DNA of 58,738 bases from Actinomyces oris (GCF_001937445.1 NZ_MSKS01000048.1:1-58738); one strand, 5' to 3'; shown: positions 18,101-27,055, counted from the first letter of the stretch. Program-made: numbers and translations. Notes: generated by a model not told the origin, from the letters alone.

Positions 18101-18125
18101 ACTATATGTAGTATGTATACTACAT
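18101..18125 (-). promoter_or_regulatory. promoter -10 box and palindromic operator of the ABC-XRE operon
   Basis: On the minus strand TATAGT (18106-18101) is a good -10 box. Directly upstream, sharing one base with it, is a perfect inverted repeat ATGTAGTA-TGTA-TACTACAT (18106-18125) covering the spacer and -35 region, a repressor position. The XRE protein of the operon is the likely ligand. Confidence 0.65.
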
Positions 18126-18219
18126 CATGGTGTTGGTGTGCGTCAGAGTGCGAGACATGGCCCGCGGGGGAGCCCCTTCATCCTCTGTCTCACTCTGCGG
18201 TCCCATGCGACCCCCTTAC

Positions 18220-18248
18220 CTGACGATGGGTCCTCATCGGGGTAGGGT
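18220..18248 (+). promoter_or_regulatory. leuA promoter
   Basis: CTGACG (18220-18225) and TAGGGT (18243-18248) are 17 bp apart. Start of transcription would be near 18255, giving a leader RNA of about 200 nt that contains the leucine leader peptide. Confidence 0.55.
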
Positions 18249-18279
18249 CTACGCCGTGCGAGCGACTCCAGGCCACCAG

Positions 18280-18315
18280 GTGAGCCTCCTGCTTAGTCGC
18301 CGCGGCGGGGCCTGA
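18280..18315 (+). CDS. leucine leader peptide of leuA (attenuator)
   Basis: An 11-codon frame from GTG 18280 encoding M-S-L-L-L-S-R-R-G-G-A, with three consecutive leucine codons (CTC CTG CTT) at 18286-18294. It lies 25 bp after the inferred transcription start and 139 bp ahead of leuA. Leader peptides with runs of the regulated amino acid are the sensing element of ribosome-mediated attenuation, a mechanism known for leuA in actinobacteria. A strong hairpin begins four bases after the last Leu codon, so stalling there would change the fold. The same frame is open upstream to 18127, but the promoter lies inside that extension, so the short frame is preferred. Confidence 0.72.
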   Translation: MSLLLSRRGGA

Positions 18316-18338
18316 CAGGCCGGCACCCCGACCGCGGC
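18299..18338 (+). promoter_or_regulatory. attenuator hairpin in the leuA leader RNA
   Basis: GCCGCGGCGGGG (18299-18310) pairs with CCCCG-A-CCGCGGC (18326-18338) with a single bulged A; the 15-nt loop can form an inner stem GGCC/GGCC. The 5' arm is inside the leader peptide gene immediately after the Leu codons. A ribosome stalled for leucine would leave it free, while one reading to the stop would melt it. Whether it acts on termination or on access to the leuA ribosome binding site is not clear. Confidence 0.6.
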
Positions 18339-18454
18339 TGACTCGTCCTGCTCGGCCACGTCCTTGATCGTGCCCCCGGATTCCCTCAGAGCCCCTCAGC
18401 TCCTGGAGGAATCGCCGTCGGAACCACGAAGCATCTGATCCCAGGAGAAACCCG

Positions 18455-20236
18455 ATGCGCAACGCCCGCCCCGCCCCCCAGCAGCCCTCCGGTATGCCGT
18501 TCGCCAAGTACCGGCCCTTCCTCGACGTCGTCTCCATCGACCTGCCCGACCGCACCTGGCCGGATAAGCGCATCACCACCGCCCCCCGGTGGCTGAGCAC
18601 CGACCTGCGTGACGGCAACCAGTCCCTCATCGAGCCCATGGGCCCCCAGGCCAAGCGCGCTATCTTCGATTTGCTCGTGACCATGGGCTTCAAGGAGATC
18701 GAGATCGGCTTCCCGGCTGCCTCCCAGACCGACTACGACTTCGTGCGCTCCCTGGTGGACGACGGCGCGATCCCCGAGGACGTCACCATCTCGGTGCTCA
18801 CCCAGTCGCGCGGTGAGCTCATCGACCGCACCCTGGACGCCTGCGTCGGCATCCCGCGGGCCACAGTCCACCTCTACAACGCCCTGTCGCCCCTGTTCCG
18901 CAACGTCGTCTTCCGCATGGACCGCGACCAGATCCGCGAGCTCGCCGTCGACGGCACCCGCCAGATCATGGCCCGCGCCGAGAAGGTCCTCGACGAGGAC
19001 ACGATCTTCGGCTTCGAGTACTCCCCGGAGATCTTCGTGGACACCGAGCTCGACTACAGCCTGGAGGTCTGCCAGGCGGTTATGGACGTGTGGGAGCCCG
19101 AGGGGGACCGCGAGATCATCCTCAACCTGCCCGCCACCGTCGAGCGCGCCACCCCCAACGTCTACGCCGACCAGATCGAGTGGATGAGCCGCCACCTGCC
19201 TCGGCGCGAGTCCGTGTGCCTGTCCCTGCACAACCACAACGACCGCGGCTCGGGCGTGGCCGCCGCCGAGTTCGGCCTCATGGCCGGTGCCGACCGTGTT
19301 GAGGGCTGCCTGTTCGGCCACGGCGAGCGCACCGGCAACGTGGACCTGGTGACCCTGGCCCTCAACCTCTTCAGCCAGGGCGTGGACCCCATGCTCGACC
19401 TGTCCGACATCGGCGAGGTCCGCCGCACCGTCGAGCGGGCCACCGGCATGGACGTGCCCCCGCGCACCCCTTACGCCGGCGAGCTCGTCTACACCTCCTT
19501 CTCCGGCTCCCACCAGGACGCCATCAAGAAGGGCTTCGCCGCGCGCAGCACTCAGGTCAACGCCAAGAAGGCCGAGGGGCTGACCGACGTCGAGGCGGAG
19601 ATCGCCGTCCCCTGGGCCATGCCCTACCTGCCCATCGACCCCCACGACGTGGGCCGCTCCTACGAGGCCGTCGTGCGCGTCAACTCCCAGTCCGGCAAGG
19701 GCGGGGTCGCCTACCTGCTGGGCACCACCCGCAAGCTCGAGCTGCCGCGCCGCCTCCAGATCGAGTTCTCCCGCATCGTCCAGCGCCACACCGACACCTA
19801 CGGCGGCGAGGTCGACGGCGCCCGCCTGTGGTCGATCTTCGCCGACGAGTACCTGCCCGCCGCGGCCGCCCCCGAGGCCGATCTCAGCCGCTGGGGCCGC
19901 TTCGAGCTGCGCGGCGCCACCCTGACCTCCGCCGGTGACGACGAGGACTCCACCCTCACCGTCACCCTGGTCGACGGCGGAGCGGAGAAGCACCTGACCG
20001 CCGCCGGCAACGGCCCCCTGGACGCCTTCGTCACCGCCCTGGAGAGCACGGGCCTGAGCGTGCGGATCCTCGACTACGTCGAGCACGCTCTGAGTGAGGG
20101 GCGCGACGCGAAGGCCGCCAGCTACGTCGAGTGCGAGGTTGACGGCCAGGTCCTGTGGGGCGTGGGCATCGACCCCTCCATCACCACCTCCTCCTTCAAG
20201 GCCGTCATCTCCGCCCTCAATCGCGCCCTGCGCTGA
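18455..20236 (+). CDS. leuA: 2-isopropylmalate synthase
   Basis: 593 aa, the long actinobacterial/type II form. STDLRDGNQSL and the metal motif LHNHNDRGSG lie in the catalytic barrel, and GERTGNVDLVTL is the family signature. The C-terminal ~130 residues are the regulatory domain that binds leucine. The enzyme condenses acetyl-CoA with 2-oxoisovalerate, the first committed step of leucine synthesis. ATG 18455 has AGGAG nine bases upstream (CAGGAGAAACCCG). The leader peptide and hairpin upstream point to attenuation in addition to allosteric feedback. recO follows 21 bp later. Confidence 0.95.
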   Translation: MRNARPAPQQPSGMPFAKYRPFLDVVSIDLPDRTWPDKRITTAPRWLSTDLRDGNQSLIEPMGPQAKRAIFDLLVTMGFKEIEIGFPAASQTDYDFVRSLVDDGAIPEDVTISVLTQSRGELIDRTLDACVGIPRATVHLYNALSPLFRNVVFRMDRDQIRELAVDGTRQIMARAEKVLDEDTIFGFEYSPEIFVDTELDYSLEVCQAVMDVWEPEGDREIILNLPATVERATPNVYADQIEWMSRHLPRRESVCLSLHNHNDRGSGVAAAEFGLMAGADRVEGCLFGHGERTGNVDLVTLALNLFSQGVDPMLDLSDIGEVRRTVERATGMDVPPRTPYAGELVYTSFSGSHQDAIKKGFAARSTQVNAKKAEGLTDVEAEIAVPWAMPYLPIDPHDVGRSYEAVVRVNSQSGKGGVAYLLGTTRKLELPRRLQIEFSRIVQRHTDTYGGEVDGARLWSIFADEYLPAAAAPEADLSRWGRFELRGATLTSAGDDEDSTLTVTLVDGGAEKHLTAAGNGPLDAFVTALESTGLSVRILDYVEHALSEGRDAKAASYVECEVDGQVLWGVGIDPSITTSSFKAVISALNRALR

Positions 20237-20257
20237 GGGGCGTGAGAGACTGCGCCC

Positions 20258-21007
20258 GTGACGAGCAGGCTGTACCGGGATGAGGCGATCATCCTGCGCA
20301 CCTACAAGCTGGGCGAGGCCGACCGCATCATCGTGATGCTCACCCGCCACCACGGCCAGGTGCGCGCCGTGGCCAAGGGGGTGCGCCGCATCACCTCCCG
20401 CTTCGGTGCCCGTCTGGAGCCCTTCTCCATGACCGATGTCCAGCTCCACGCCGGACGCAGCCTCGACGTCGTCACCCAGGCTGAGATCATCGACCCCTTC
20501 GGGCGGGCCGTGAGTGCCGACTACGCCATGTTCACCTGCGCCTCGACCATGGTGGAGACCGCCGAGCGGCTCAGCGCCGACGACGGTGACCTGGGCACCG
20601 AGGCCAGCCCCCAGCAGTACCTGCTGCTGGCCGGGGCCCTGGCCGCCATGTCCCACCGGCGCCACGCCCCCGGACTCATCCTGGACTCCTACCTGCTGCG
20701 GGCTCTGGCCCTGGGGGGCTGGGCGCCCTCGTGCTACGACTGCGCCCGGTGCGGCGTCCCCGGACCGCACCGGGCCTTCCACGTGCAGGCCGGTGGCGCG
20801 GTGTGCGAGTCCTGCCGCTCGGCCGGCGCCGTCGAGGTCGAGCCGGCCACGATGGCGCTCCTGGGCGCCCTGCTCTCCGGCGACTGGGCCGTGGCCGACG
20901 CCTCCGGCCAGCGCGAGCGGTCCCAGGCCTCCGGACTCGTCTCGGCCTACACGACCTGGTACCTGGAGCGGCGCCTGCGCTCCCTCGCACTGGTGGAAAG
21001 GGCATAA
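20258..21007 (+). CDS. recO: DNA repair protein RecO
   Basis: 249 aa from GTG 20258. The N-terminal OB fold ([26 protein letters not shown]...[12 protein letters not shown]) is followed by the helical domain and a zinc element with CYDCARCG and CESC, four Cys in all. RecO loads RecA on SSB-coated DNA with RecR in the RecFOR pathway. GAGACT lies 6 nt before the GTG, so a leaderless internal start may supplement readthrough from leuA. uppS starts 2 bp after the stop. Confidence 0.95.
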   Translation: MTSRLYRDEAIILRTYKLGEADRIIVMLTRHHGQVRAVAKGVRRITSRFGARLEPFSMTDVQLHAGRSLDVVTQAEIIDPFGRAVSADYAMFTCASTMVETAERLSADDGDLGTEASPQQYLLLAGALAAMSHRRHAPGLILDSYLLRALALGGWAPSCYDCARCGVPGPHRAFHVQAGGAVCESCRSAGAVEVEPATMALLGALLSGDWAVADASGQRERSQASGLVSAYTTWYLERRLRSLALVERA

Positions 21008-21009
21008 CC

Positions 21010-21879
21010 ATGACAGACGTCGCCAGAGACATGACGGTTGAGGCCGCCCCACCCCTGCACCGACCCGGCCTGACCCCGCCCGTGCTGCCGGCCGCCTCCC
21101 TGCCCCAGCACGTCGCCGTCGTCATGGACGGCAACGGGCGCTGGGCCAACGCCCGCGGCCTGCCCCGCACCGAGGGCCACCGGGTGGGGGAGGCCAATAT
21201 GCTCGACGTCGCCGCCGGCGCCATCGAGATCGGAGTGAAAGAGCTGAGCGTCTACGCCTTCTCCACCGAGAACTGGCGGCGCTCACCCGGCGAGGTCCGC
21301 TTCATCATGGGGTTCGCCCGCAAGGTCCTGCGCGTCCAGCGCGATGTCCTCAACTCCTGGAACGTCAGGCTGCGCTGGGTCGGACGCACCCCGCGCCTGT
21401 GGAAGTCCGTTCTGCGTGAGCTGCGTGAGGCCGAGCGCGTCACCGCCGACAACACGGGCCTGGTCCTCAACCTGTGCATCAACTACGGCGGGCGGGCCGA
21501 GATCGCCGACGCCACCCGAGCCATCGCCGAGGACGTTGCCGCCGGCCGCCTCAAGGCCTCCTCCATCAACGAGAAGACCATCCAGCGTTACCTCTACTCA
21601 CCCACCATGCGGGACGTGGATCTGTTCATCCGCACCGGCGACGAGCAGCGCACCTCCAACTTCCTTATGTGGTCCTCCTCCTACGCCGAGCTCTACTTCT
21701 CACCCCTGGCCTGGCCGGACTTCAATCGCACCGAGCTGTGGAAGGCCTGCGAGGCCTACGCCGGGCGCGAGCGCCGCTACGGCGGGGCCGTGGACAAGGT
21801 GCTGCACGAGGAGCCCACCGGCGCCGAGGACCCGGAGGGCGATGAGGCTGACGAGTCTCCGCGCCCCGACGCTCAGTAG
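21010..21879 (+). CDS. uppS: isoprenyl transferase (undecaprenyl/decaprenyl diphosphate synthase)
   Basis: 289 aa. HVAVVMDGNGRWA places the catalytic Asp at residue 40. GHRVGEANM, SVYAFSTENWRR and DLFIRTGDEQRTSNFLMW are the other cis-prenyltransferase blocks. It makes the long-chain lipid carrier for peptidoglycan and glycan assembly. Start ATG 21010 was preferred over the earlier open frame because that portion overlaps recO and the family homology begins here. A ~25-residue acidic tail ends the protein. recO-uppS order is conserved in actinobacteria. Confidence 0.94.
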   Translation: MTDVARDMTVEAAPPLHRPGLTPPVLPAASLPQHVAVVMDGNGRWANARGLPRTEGHRVGEANMLDVAAGAIEIGVKELSVYAFSTENWRRSPGEVRFIMGFARKVLRVQRDVLNSWNVRLRWVGRTPRLWKSVLRELREAERVTADNTGLVLNLCINYGGRAEIADATRAIAEDVAAGRLKASSINEKTIQRYLYSPTMRDVDLFIRTGDEQRTSNFLMWSSSYAELYFSPLAWPDFNRTELWKACEAYAGRERRYGGAVDKVLHEEPTGAEDPEGDEADESPRPDAQ

Positions 21880-21928
21880 CCAGTCGCCTGGCACAAGCCG
21901 GCTCGGGCACCGGGCCGATCAGACCTGT

Positions 21929-22354
21929 TCAGTCCTGTGAGGCGTCCTGGGCCGAGCAGGTGGAGCACAGGCCGAAGAACTCCGCCGTGTGCTTCATCTG
22001 GGTGAAGCCCTGCTGGGTCGAGACCCGCCCAATCCACTCCTCCAGCTCGCCGCCGGACACCTCCACGGTGTAGCCGCAGCGGCGGCACACGATGTGGTGG
22101 TGGTGCTCCTGCTTCTCACAGGCCCGGTAGAGGACCTCGCCCTCGGCGCTGCGCACCTGGTCCACCGCGCCGGACTCCGCCAGGGTCTGCAAGTTGCGGT
22201 AGACGGTGGCCAGCCCCACCTTGGTGCCCTCAGCCTCCAGGGCGGAGTGGATCTGCTGGGCCGAGCGGAACTCGTCGGTGCGGGCGAGGATGTCGGCAAC
22301 GGCGGCGCGCTGGCGTGTGGCGCGGGGGCGCTGCGCCGTGCTGCTTGCGCTCAT
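21929..22354 (-). CDS. zur: zinc uptake regulator Zur (Fur family)
   Basis: 141 aa. The winged helix has TRQRAAVADILAR...GLATVYRNLQTLAE. The metal part has EHHHHIVCRRCG with a CxxC, and a second CxxC (CSTC) near the C-terminus for the structural zinc. As last gene of the znuA-znuC-znuB operon, with a matching operator at the operon start (25343-25359), it is a zinc rather than iron sensor. ATG 22354 overlaps the znuB stop (ATGA) and has AGGAGG upstream. The frame is open far upstream, but that is a shadow of znuB. Confidence 0.93.
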   Translation of the reverse strand: MSASSTAQRPRATRQRAAVADILARTDEFRSAQQIHSALEAEGTKVGLATVYRNLQTLAESGAVDQVRSAEGEVLYRACEKQEHHHHIVCRRCGYTVEVSGGELEEWIGRVSTQQGFTQMKHTAEFFGLCSTCSAQDASQD

Positions 22355-23241
22355 GATCTGCCTCCTGAGGTGATGTGGTGCCGTCGGGAGCGGCTGACGA
22401 GCTGCAGCAGTCCGGACAGGAGGGCGACGACGGCGTAGCCCCCTACTAGGAGTACCACGATCATGGCGCCGGGAGAGGCCGCCACCAGATAGGTGATCGT
22501 CAGACCTGACACGCAGGCCACCACGCCCAGCCCCATTGCCAGGTACATGGTGCGGGCGAAGGAGTGCGAGACGAGCTGGGCGATGGCCACCGGCACGATC
22601 ATAACCGCTGAGACCAGCAGGGCGCCCACCACCCGCATGGACACGGAGACCGTCAGCGCCGCCACCACCGCCACCAGCACGTTGAGGGCACCGGTGGGCA
22701 GCCCGCAGGCGTGGGCGAACTCCTCGTCGTGGCACAGCGCGAACAGCGGGCCGCGCAGCCCCAGCCCCACCAGGAGCACCAATGTGGCCAGGGCGATGGT
22801 GAACCAGGCGTCGGAGACCGAGACCGTGGAGATCGAGCCGAACAGGTAGGAGTTGAGATTCGTCGTCGTCCCGCCGGCGACGCGAATGAGGATGACACCC
22901 CCGGCGATGCCCCCGTAGAACAGGATCGCCAGGGCCACGTCTCCCCGGGTACGGCCGTTGGCGCGAATGACCTCGATCATCACGGCTCCCAGCACGCTGA
23001 TGATGATCGCCCCGGGCACGGCCCAGGCGTCGTGGGGAGTGACGTTGGCGGCGGCCCCGGCCAGCCACCCCAGGGCGATCCCGGTCAGGGCGATGTGCCC
23101 GATCCCGTCGCCCAGCAGCGCCAGGCCCCGCTGAACCAGGTAGGTGCCCACCACGGGGGCGGCCAGCCCCACCAGGACCGCCACGATGAAGGCGCGCTGG
23201 ATGAGGGGGCTGGCGAGCATGTCGGAGACGAACTCGATCAT
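22351..23241 (-). CDS. znuB: zinc ABC transporter permease
   Basis: 296 aa, eight to nine hydrophobic segments, ABC-3 (ZnuB/TroC) family. LIQRAFIVAVLVGLAAPVVGTYLVQRGLALLGDGIGHIALTGIALG is the family N-terminal block, and the loop with FALCHDEEFAHACGLP is characteristic. It forms the membrane channel for Zn2+ delivered by ZnuA. The ATG overlaps the znuC stop by four bases and the stop overlaps zur. Confidence 0.94.
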   Translation of the reverse strand: MIEFVSDMLASPLIQRAFIVAVLVGLAAPVVGTYLVQRGLALLGDGIGHIALTGIALGWLAGAAANVTPHDAWAVPGAIIISVLGAVMIEVIRANGRTRGDVALAILFYGGIAGGVILIRVAGGTTTNLNSYLFGSISTVSVSDAWFTIALATLVLLVGLGLRGPLFALCHDEEFAHACGLPTGALNVLVAVVAALTVSVSMRVVGALLVSAVMIVPVAIAQLVSHSFARTMYLAMGLGVVACVSGLTITYLVAASPGAMIVVLLVGGYAVVALLSGLLQLVSRSRRHHITSGGRS

Positions 23242-24170
23242 GGGCGGGTGCTCCTACCGGGATGAGGGCGCGTTTCAGGCAGACGGTGGTCGAGGACGGG
23301 GGCGTGGTGAGCCGGAGGGCCGCCGGCGTCCGGGTGGTGGTGATCGCCACCGTCGCCGCTGTGAGCGCGGTGCGGGTCACCCTGCGGCGTGCTGGCCCCG
23401 CTGTCGCGAAGATGAGCGACCTCGTCGGCCGGGCCGTCGGCGACGAGCCGGCCGTCCTGCAGGAGGATCGCCCGCTGGACGACGTCGGCGAGCTCGCTCA
23501 TCTCGTGCAGGACCGTCACCAGGGTCAGCCCCTGCGCGCGCAGCCCCTGGAGGATCTCGGCCAGGGACTCGCGGCTGGCGCGGTCGATGCCGGCCAGGGG
23601 CTCATCAAGGATGAGCAGCTCGGGGGAGCGGACCAGGGCCCGGGCGATGAGGACCCGCTGGGCCTGCCCACCGGAGAAGACCTGGACGTGGTCCGCGGCC
23701 CGGTGGGCCAGGCCGACGGCGTCGAGCGCGGCCATGGCCTTCCGCTTGGCGCTCCGCCCCCGATCGGCCCAGGGACGGCGCGGCCCCAGAAGCCCGGAGC
23801 GCACCACCTCCAGGGCGGTGGCCGGGACGCCGGAGCCGGCACCGATCCGCTGGGGAACGTAGCCGACGCGCTCCCAGGGGACCCTGCGGCGGTGCGAGGT
23901 GGGGGTGCCCAGTACCTCGATGCTGCCGCCGGACAGGGGCACCAGGCCCAGAACGGCCTTGACGAGGGTGGACTTGCCCGAGCCGTTGGAGCCCAGGATC
24001 GCCACGGACTCGCCGCCGCCCACGGCCAGGCTCACGTCGTCCAGGATGAGGGAGGAGCCCAGGACGACGCTGAGCTCGCGGACCCTGATGGCGAGCGCGG
24101 ACGACGCCGCCCGGGGTGAGCCGGACGGCGTCGTCGCAGACGCTGGTGAAGGTGAAGATGATGAGGTCAT
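23238..24170 (-). CDS. znuC: zinc ABC transporter ATP-binding protein, His-rich tail
   Basis: 310 aa. Walker A GSNGSGKST, signature FSGGQAQRVLIARAL, Walker B LLILDEPLAGID and H-loop VLHEMSE are present. The C-terminal ~55 residues are rich in His, Asp and Pro (for example HSGDGGDHHHPDAGG and HHAPVLDH), probably binding zinc and perhaps sensing intracellular metal. Second gene of the znu operon, 73 bp after znuA. Confidence 0.92.
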   Translation of the reverse strand: MTSSSSPSPASATTPSGSPRAASSALAIRVRELSVVLGSSLILDDVSLAVGGGESVAILGSNGSGKSTLVKAVLGLVPLSGGSIEVLGTPTSHRRRVPWERVGYVPQRIGAGSGVPATALEVVRSGLLGPRRPWADRGRSAKRKAMAALDAVGLAHRAADHVQVFSGGQAQRVLIARALVRSPELLILDEPLAGIDRASRESLAEILQGLRAQGLTLVTVLHEMSELADVVQRAILLQDGRLVADGPADEVAHLRDSGASTPQGDPHRAHSGDGGDHHHPDAGGPPAHHAPVLDHRLPETRPHPGRSTRP

Positions 24171-24243
24171 ACGGTTGTGATCATGCCAATCTGAGTGGAC
24201 GTCACCTGCTCGGGATCCCGGGCTTGGCGGCTCGGGCTCGAGG

Positions 24244-25344
24244 CTACTTGCACACCATGGCGGACTTGAGCCGGTCCAGGTTGGTGGTCATGGCGTCGGT
24301 GTAGTCGCCTCGCTCGGGCTTGGACTCCAGGGGACTGAGGACGCTGGTCTCCGCCCCGGTCTCCGCAGCGATCGCCTTGGCGGGGGTGTCGGAGACCAGC
24401 TCCTCGGTGAAGATCGTCTTGACCCCCGTCTTCTCGACCACCGACTTGATGTTGGCCATCTCGGCGGGGCTGGGCTCGGCCTCCGGGTCGATGCCGGAGA
24501 TGGAGGCCTGGGTCAGGCCGTAGCGCTCGGCCATGTAGCCGAAGGCGGCGTGGGAGGTGATGAAGGTCTTGTGCTGGCAGCTGGTCAGGCCCTGCTTGTA
24601 CTGGTTGTCCAGGTTGGTCAGCGCCGTCTTGAGCTTGTCCAGGCCCGCCTTGTAGTCGTTGGCGTTGGCCGGGTCGATCTGGGCGAAGGAGGCCTCAAGG
24701 GCCTCGGCCACCTTGATCATGCGGTCCGGGTCGAGCCAGAAGTGCGGGTCGAGGTCGCCGTCGTGCCCCTGATCGCCCTCGGCGTGGCCGTGCTCATCGT
24801 GACTGTGCTCGCCGTGCTCGTCGTGCTCCGCCTCGCCGGCCTGTGCGGTGGCGGCGGCACTGGCCGTGGCGGAGGCACCGTCCGCGGCCTCCTCGCCGTG
24901 CTCGTGCTCCTCCTCAACCCCCTCGTGGTGGACGAGGTTGGCCGGCTTGCTCAGGTCCACCACGGTGGGTCCGGAGCCGACCTCCTTGACCGCCTTGTCC
25001 AGGGAGGGCTGGAAGCCGGGGACGTAGGCGATGAGGTCGGCCTTGCCCAGCTCGGCGGTCTCCTTGCCGGAGAGCTCGAAGTCGTGCGGCTCGACGTTGG
25101 AGGGGGTCACGGTGGAGACCTTGACGAGCTTGCCGCCGATGGCCTCGGCCAGGAACTGGATCGGGTAGAAGGACGTGGAGACCGTCAGGGTCTTGCCCGG
25201 GGCGATCGTGTGCGGTGCCGAGGCACTCGAGGAGCTCTCGCTCTTCAGGGCGCTGCACGCGCTCATGCCGGCAGCCAGCATCAGGGTGGCTCCGAGCGCC
25301 ACGACGCGGTGGAGATGACGGGAACGAGCCTGTGAAACATTCAT
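24244..25344 (-). CDS. znuA: zinc ABC transporter substrate-binding lipoprotein
   Basis: 366 aa from ATG 25344 (MNVSQ). A signal peptide ([20 protein letters not shown]) ends in the lipobox MSAC, so it is a membrane-anchored lipoprotein. The fold is the ZnuA/TroA cluster A-I type: [11 protein letters not shown], then a His/Asp/Glu-rich loop ([20 protein letters not shown]) and DPHFWLDP. It captures Zn2+ for ZnuB. Three in-frame ATGs (25359, 25353, 25344) lie within the operator. The most downstream is chosen because it is 7 nt from the inferred -10 and directly precedes the signal peptide. Confidence 0.92.
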   Translation of the reverse strand: MNVSQARSRHLHRVVALGATLMLAAGMSACSALKSESSSSASAPHTIAPGKTLTVSTSFYPIQFLAEAIGGKLVKVSTVTPSNVEPHDFELSGKETAELGKADLIAYVPGFQPSLDKAVKEVGSGPTVVDLSKPANLVHHEGVEEEHEHGEEAADGASATASAAATAQAGEAEHDEHGEHSHDEHGHAEGDQGHDGDLDPHFWLDPDRMIKVAEALEASFAQIDPANANDYKAGLDKLKTALTNLDNQYKQGLTSCQHKTFITSHAAFGYMAERYGLTQASISGIDPEAEPSPAEMANIKSVVEKTGVKTIFTEELVSDTPAKAIAAETGAETSVLSPLESKPERGDYTDAMTTNLDRLKSAMVCK

Positions 25345-25380
25345 GCGAATCATTCTCATACTCTGGCGGTCCTGCGTCAA
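25343..25380 (-). promoter_or_regulatory. znuA promoter with Zur box
   Basis: The 17-bp sequence ATGAGAATGATTCGCAT (minus strand, 25359-25343) is a near-perfect palindrome (ATG-x-GAAT-x-ATTC-x-CAT) and resembles the actinobacterial Zur consensus around GAAAATGATTTTC. TTGACG (25380-25375) is a good -35 box, and GAGAAT, 17 bp further, would be the -10 inside the box. Zur bound there would block the whole operon when zinc is sufficient. Confidence 0.78.
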
Positions 25381-25572
25381 ACTTGGGGCGAGTCCGCGCG
25401 AGCGCTGCTGAGAGCCGGCTTGAACGGAGGTCCGGCGAGCCTGCCCGGCGCGTGGGCGCGCATCCGTGGTGCGACGGGCCCCTCACCAACGCTCGGCGCC
25501 TGTCCGCCTAGACTGTTCCTACTCGTCCCCACCAACCAGGCGGGACCACGACTACTCCTGAAGGAGCATCCG

Positions 25573-26964
25573 TTGGCATCCACCCCTTCACGCCTCGACG
25601 CCGTCATCAACCTCGCCAAGCGGCGCGGGTTCGTCTTCCCCTGCGGCGAGATCTACGGCGGAACCCGCTCGGCCTGGGACTACGGGCCGCTGGGCGTCGA
25701 GCTCAAGGAGAACATCAAGCGCCAGTGGTGGCAGTACATGGTCCGCTCGCGCGACGACGTCGTCGGGCTGGACTCCTCCGTCATCCTGCCGCGTGAGACC
25801 TGGGTCGCCTCCGGTCACGTCGGCGCCTTCACCGACCCGCTCGTGGAGTCCCTGCACACCCACAAGCGCTACCGCGCTGACCAGCTCGTCGAGGAATACG
25901 CCGCCCGCAAGGGCCTCGACCCCGAGACCGTCACCCTCGACATGGTTCCCGACCCCGTCACCGGCCAGCCGGGCTCCTGGACCGAGCCGCGCGAGTTCTC
26001 CGGCCTGCTCAAGACCTACCTGGGGCCGGTCGACGACGAGTCCGGCCTGCACTACCTGCGCCCCGAGACCGCCCAGGGCATCTTCATCAACTTCGCCAAC
26101 GTCATGAGCGCGGCCCGCAAGAAGCCGCCCTTCGGCATCGGCCAGGTGGGCAAGTCCTTCCGCAACGAGATCACGCCGGGCAACTTCATCTTCCGCACCC
26201 GCGAGTTCGAGCAGATGGAGCTGGAGTTCTTCTGCGAGCCGGGCACCGACGAGGAGTGGCACCAGTACTGGATCGACTACCGCAAGGCCTGGTACACCGA
26301 CCTGGGCATCAGTGAGGACAACCTGCGCCTCTACGAGCACCCCGCCGAGAAGCTCTCCCACTACTCCAAGCGCACCGTGGACCTGGAGTACCGCTTCGGC
26401 TTCGCCGGCTCGGAGTGGGGCGAGCTCGAGGGTATCGCCAACCGCACCGACTTCGACCTGTCCACCCACGCCGAGCACTCCGGCAAGGACCTGTCCTACT
26501 TCGACCAGACCCGCTCCGAGCGCTGGACCCCCTACGTCATCGAGCCCTCCGCCGGCCTGACCCGCTCGCTCATGGCCTTCCTCGTAGAGGCCTACACCGA
26601 GGACGAGGCCCCCAACACCAAGGGAGGGGTGGACAAGCGCATCGTGCTCAAGCTCGATGCGCGCATCGCCCCGGTCAAGGCCGCCGTCCTGCCGCTGAGC
26701 CGTAAGGAGGAGCTGACCGGCCCGGCCAAGGAGCTGGCCGCACGCCTGCGCCGCTCCTGGAACGTGGAGTACGACGACGCCGGCGCGGTCGGCCGTCGCT
26801 ACCGCCGCCAGGACGAGGTCGGCACGCCCTTCTGCCTGACCTACGACTTCGACTCGCCTGAGGACGGGGCGGTCACCGTGCGCGAGCGCGACACGATGAC
26901 CCAGGAGCGCATCCCGCTCGAGGGTGTCGAGCGTTACCTGGCTGAGCGCCTCATCGGCTGCTGA
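25573..26964 (+). CDS. glyS: glycyl-tRNA synthetase, alpha2 type
   Basis: 463 aa from TTG 25573, with AAGGAG six bases upstream. Class II motifs are visible: [13 protein letters not shown] near the start, motif 2 [25 protein letters not shown] and motif 3 [18 protein letters not shown], then a C-terminal anticodon-binding domain. It charges tRNA-Gly and is essential. The frame is open from 25420, but that part is unlike the family. It is divergent from znuA and the 228-bp gap holds both promoters; TAGACT near 25509 may be its -10 box. Confidence 0.95.
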   Translation: MASTPSRLDAVINLAKRRGFVFPCGEIYGGTRSAWDYGPLGVELKENIKRQWWQYMVRSRDDVVGLDSSVILPRETWVASGHVGAFTDPLVESLHTHKRYRADQLVEEYAARKGLDPETVTLDMVPDPVTGQPGSWTEPREFSGLLKTYLGPVDDESGLHYLRPETAQGIFINFANVMSAARKKPPFGIGQVGKSFRNEITPGNFIFRTREFEQMELEFFCEPGTDEEWHQYWIDYRKAWYTDLGISEDNLRLYEHPAEKLSHYSKRTVDLEYRFGFAGSEWGELEGIANRTDFDLSTHAEHSGKDLSYFDQTRSERWTPYVIEPSAGLTRSLMAFLVEAYTEDEAPNTKGGVDKRIVLKLDARIAPVKAAVLPLSRKEELTGPAKELAARLRRSWNVEYDDAGAVGRRYRRQDEVGTPFCLTYDFDSPEDGAVTVRERDTMTQERIPLEGVERYLAERLIGC

Positions 26965-27013
26965 GCCGCGCCGGACAGTCCGGCAGTCTCGCTGACCCGG
27001 CCACCATCCGGGT

Positions 27014-27055
27014 CCCGCCCCGTGTCCCTGGCTCACGTCAGGGACACGGGGCGGG
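27014..27055 (+). terminator. strong hairpin terminator after glyS
   Basis: A perfect 17-bp stem (27014-27030 with 27039-27055) closed by an 8-nt loop, beginning 49 bases after the glyS stop and ending only 12 bases before the next start codon. No T run follows. Confidence 0.7.

Noticed and set aside
18127-18315. A 62-codon frame ending in the leucine-rich tail, as a full small protein.
   Set aside because: The inferred leuA promoter (18220-18248) lies inside it, and only the last 11 codons would be in the transcript, which fits a leader peptide.
18386-21052. An 888-codon open frame on the minus strand across leuA, recO and uppS, and similar long antisense frames elsewhere (for example 12382-13899, 36495-38459, 40542-41789).
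   Set aside because: They mirror the third-position GC bias of well-supported genes on the other strand, are low-complexity (Gly/Ala/Asp/Val/Arg) and match no family.
21880-21928. A GC-rich imperfect hairpin between the convergent uppS and zur genes.
   Set aside because: Pairing is interrupted several times and shorter than the other terminators in the window.
23144-23614. Plus-strand open frame across the znuC/znuB junction.
   Set aside because: Arg/Gly/Pro-rich shadow of znuC, whose Walker and signature motifs on the minus strand are complete.
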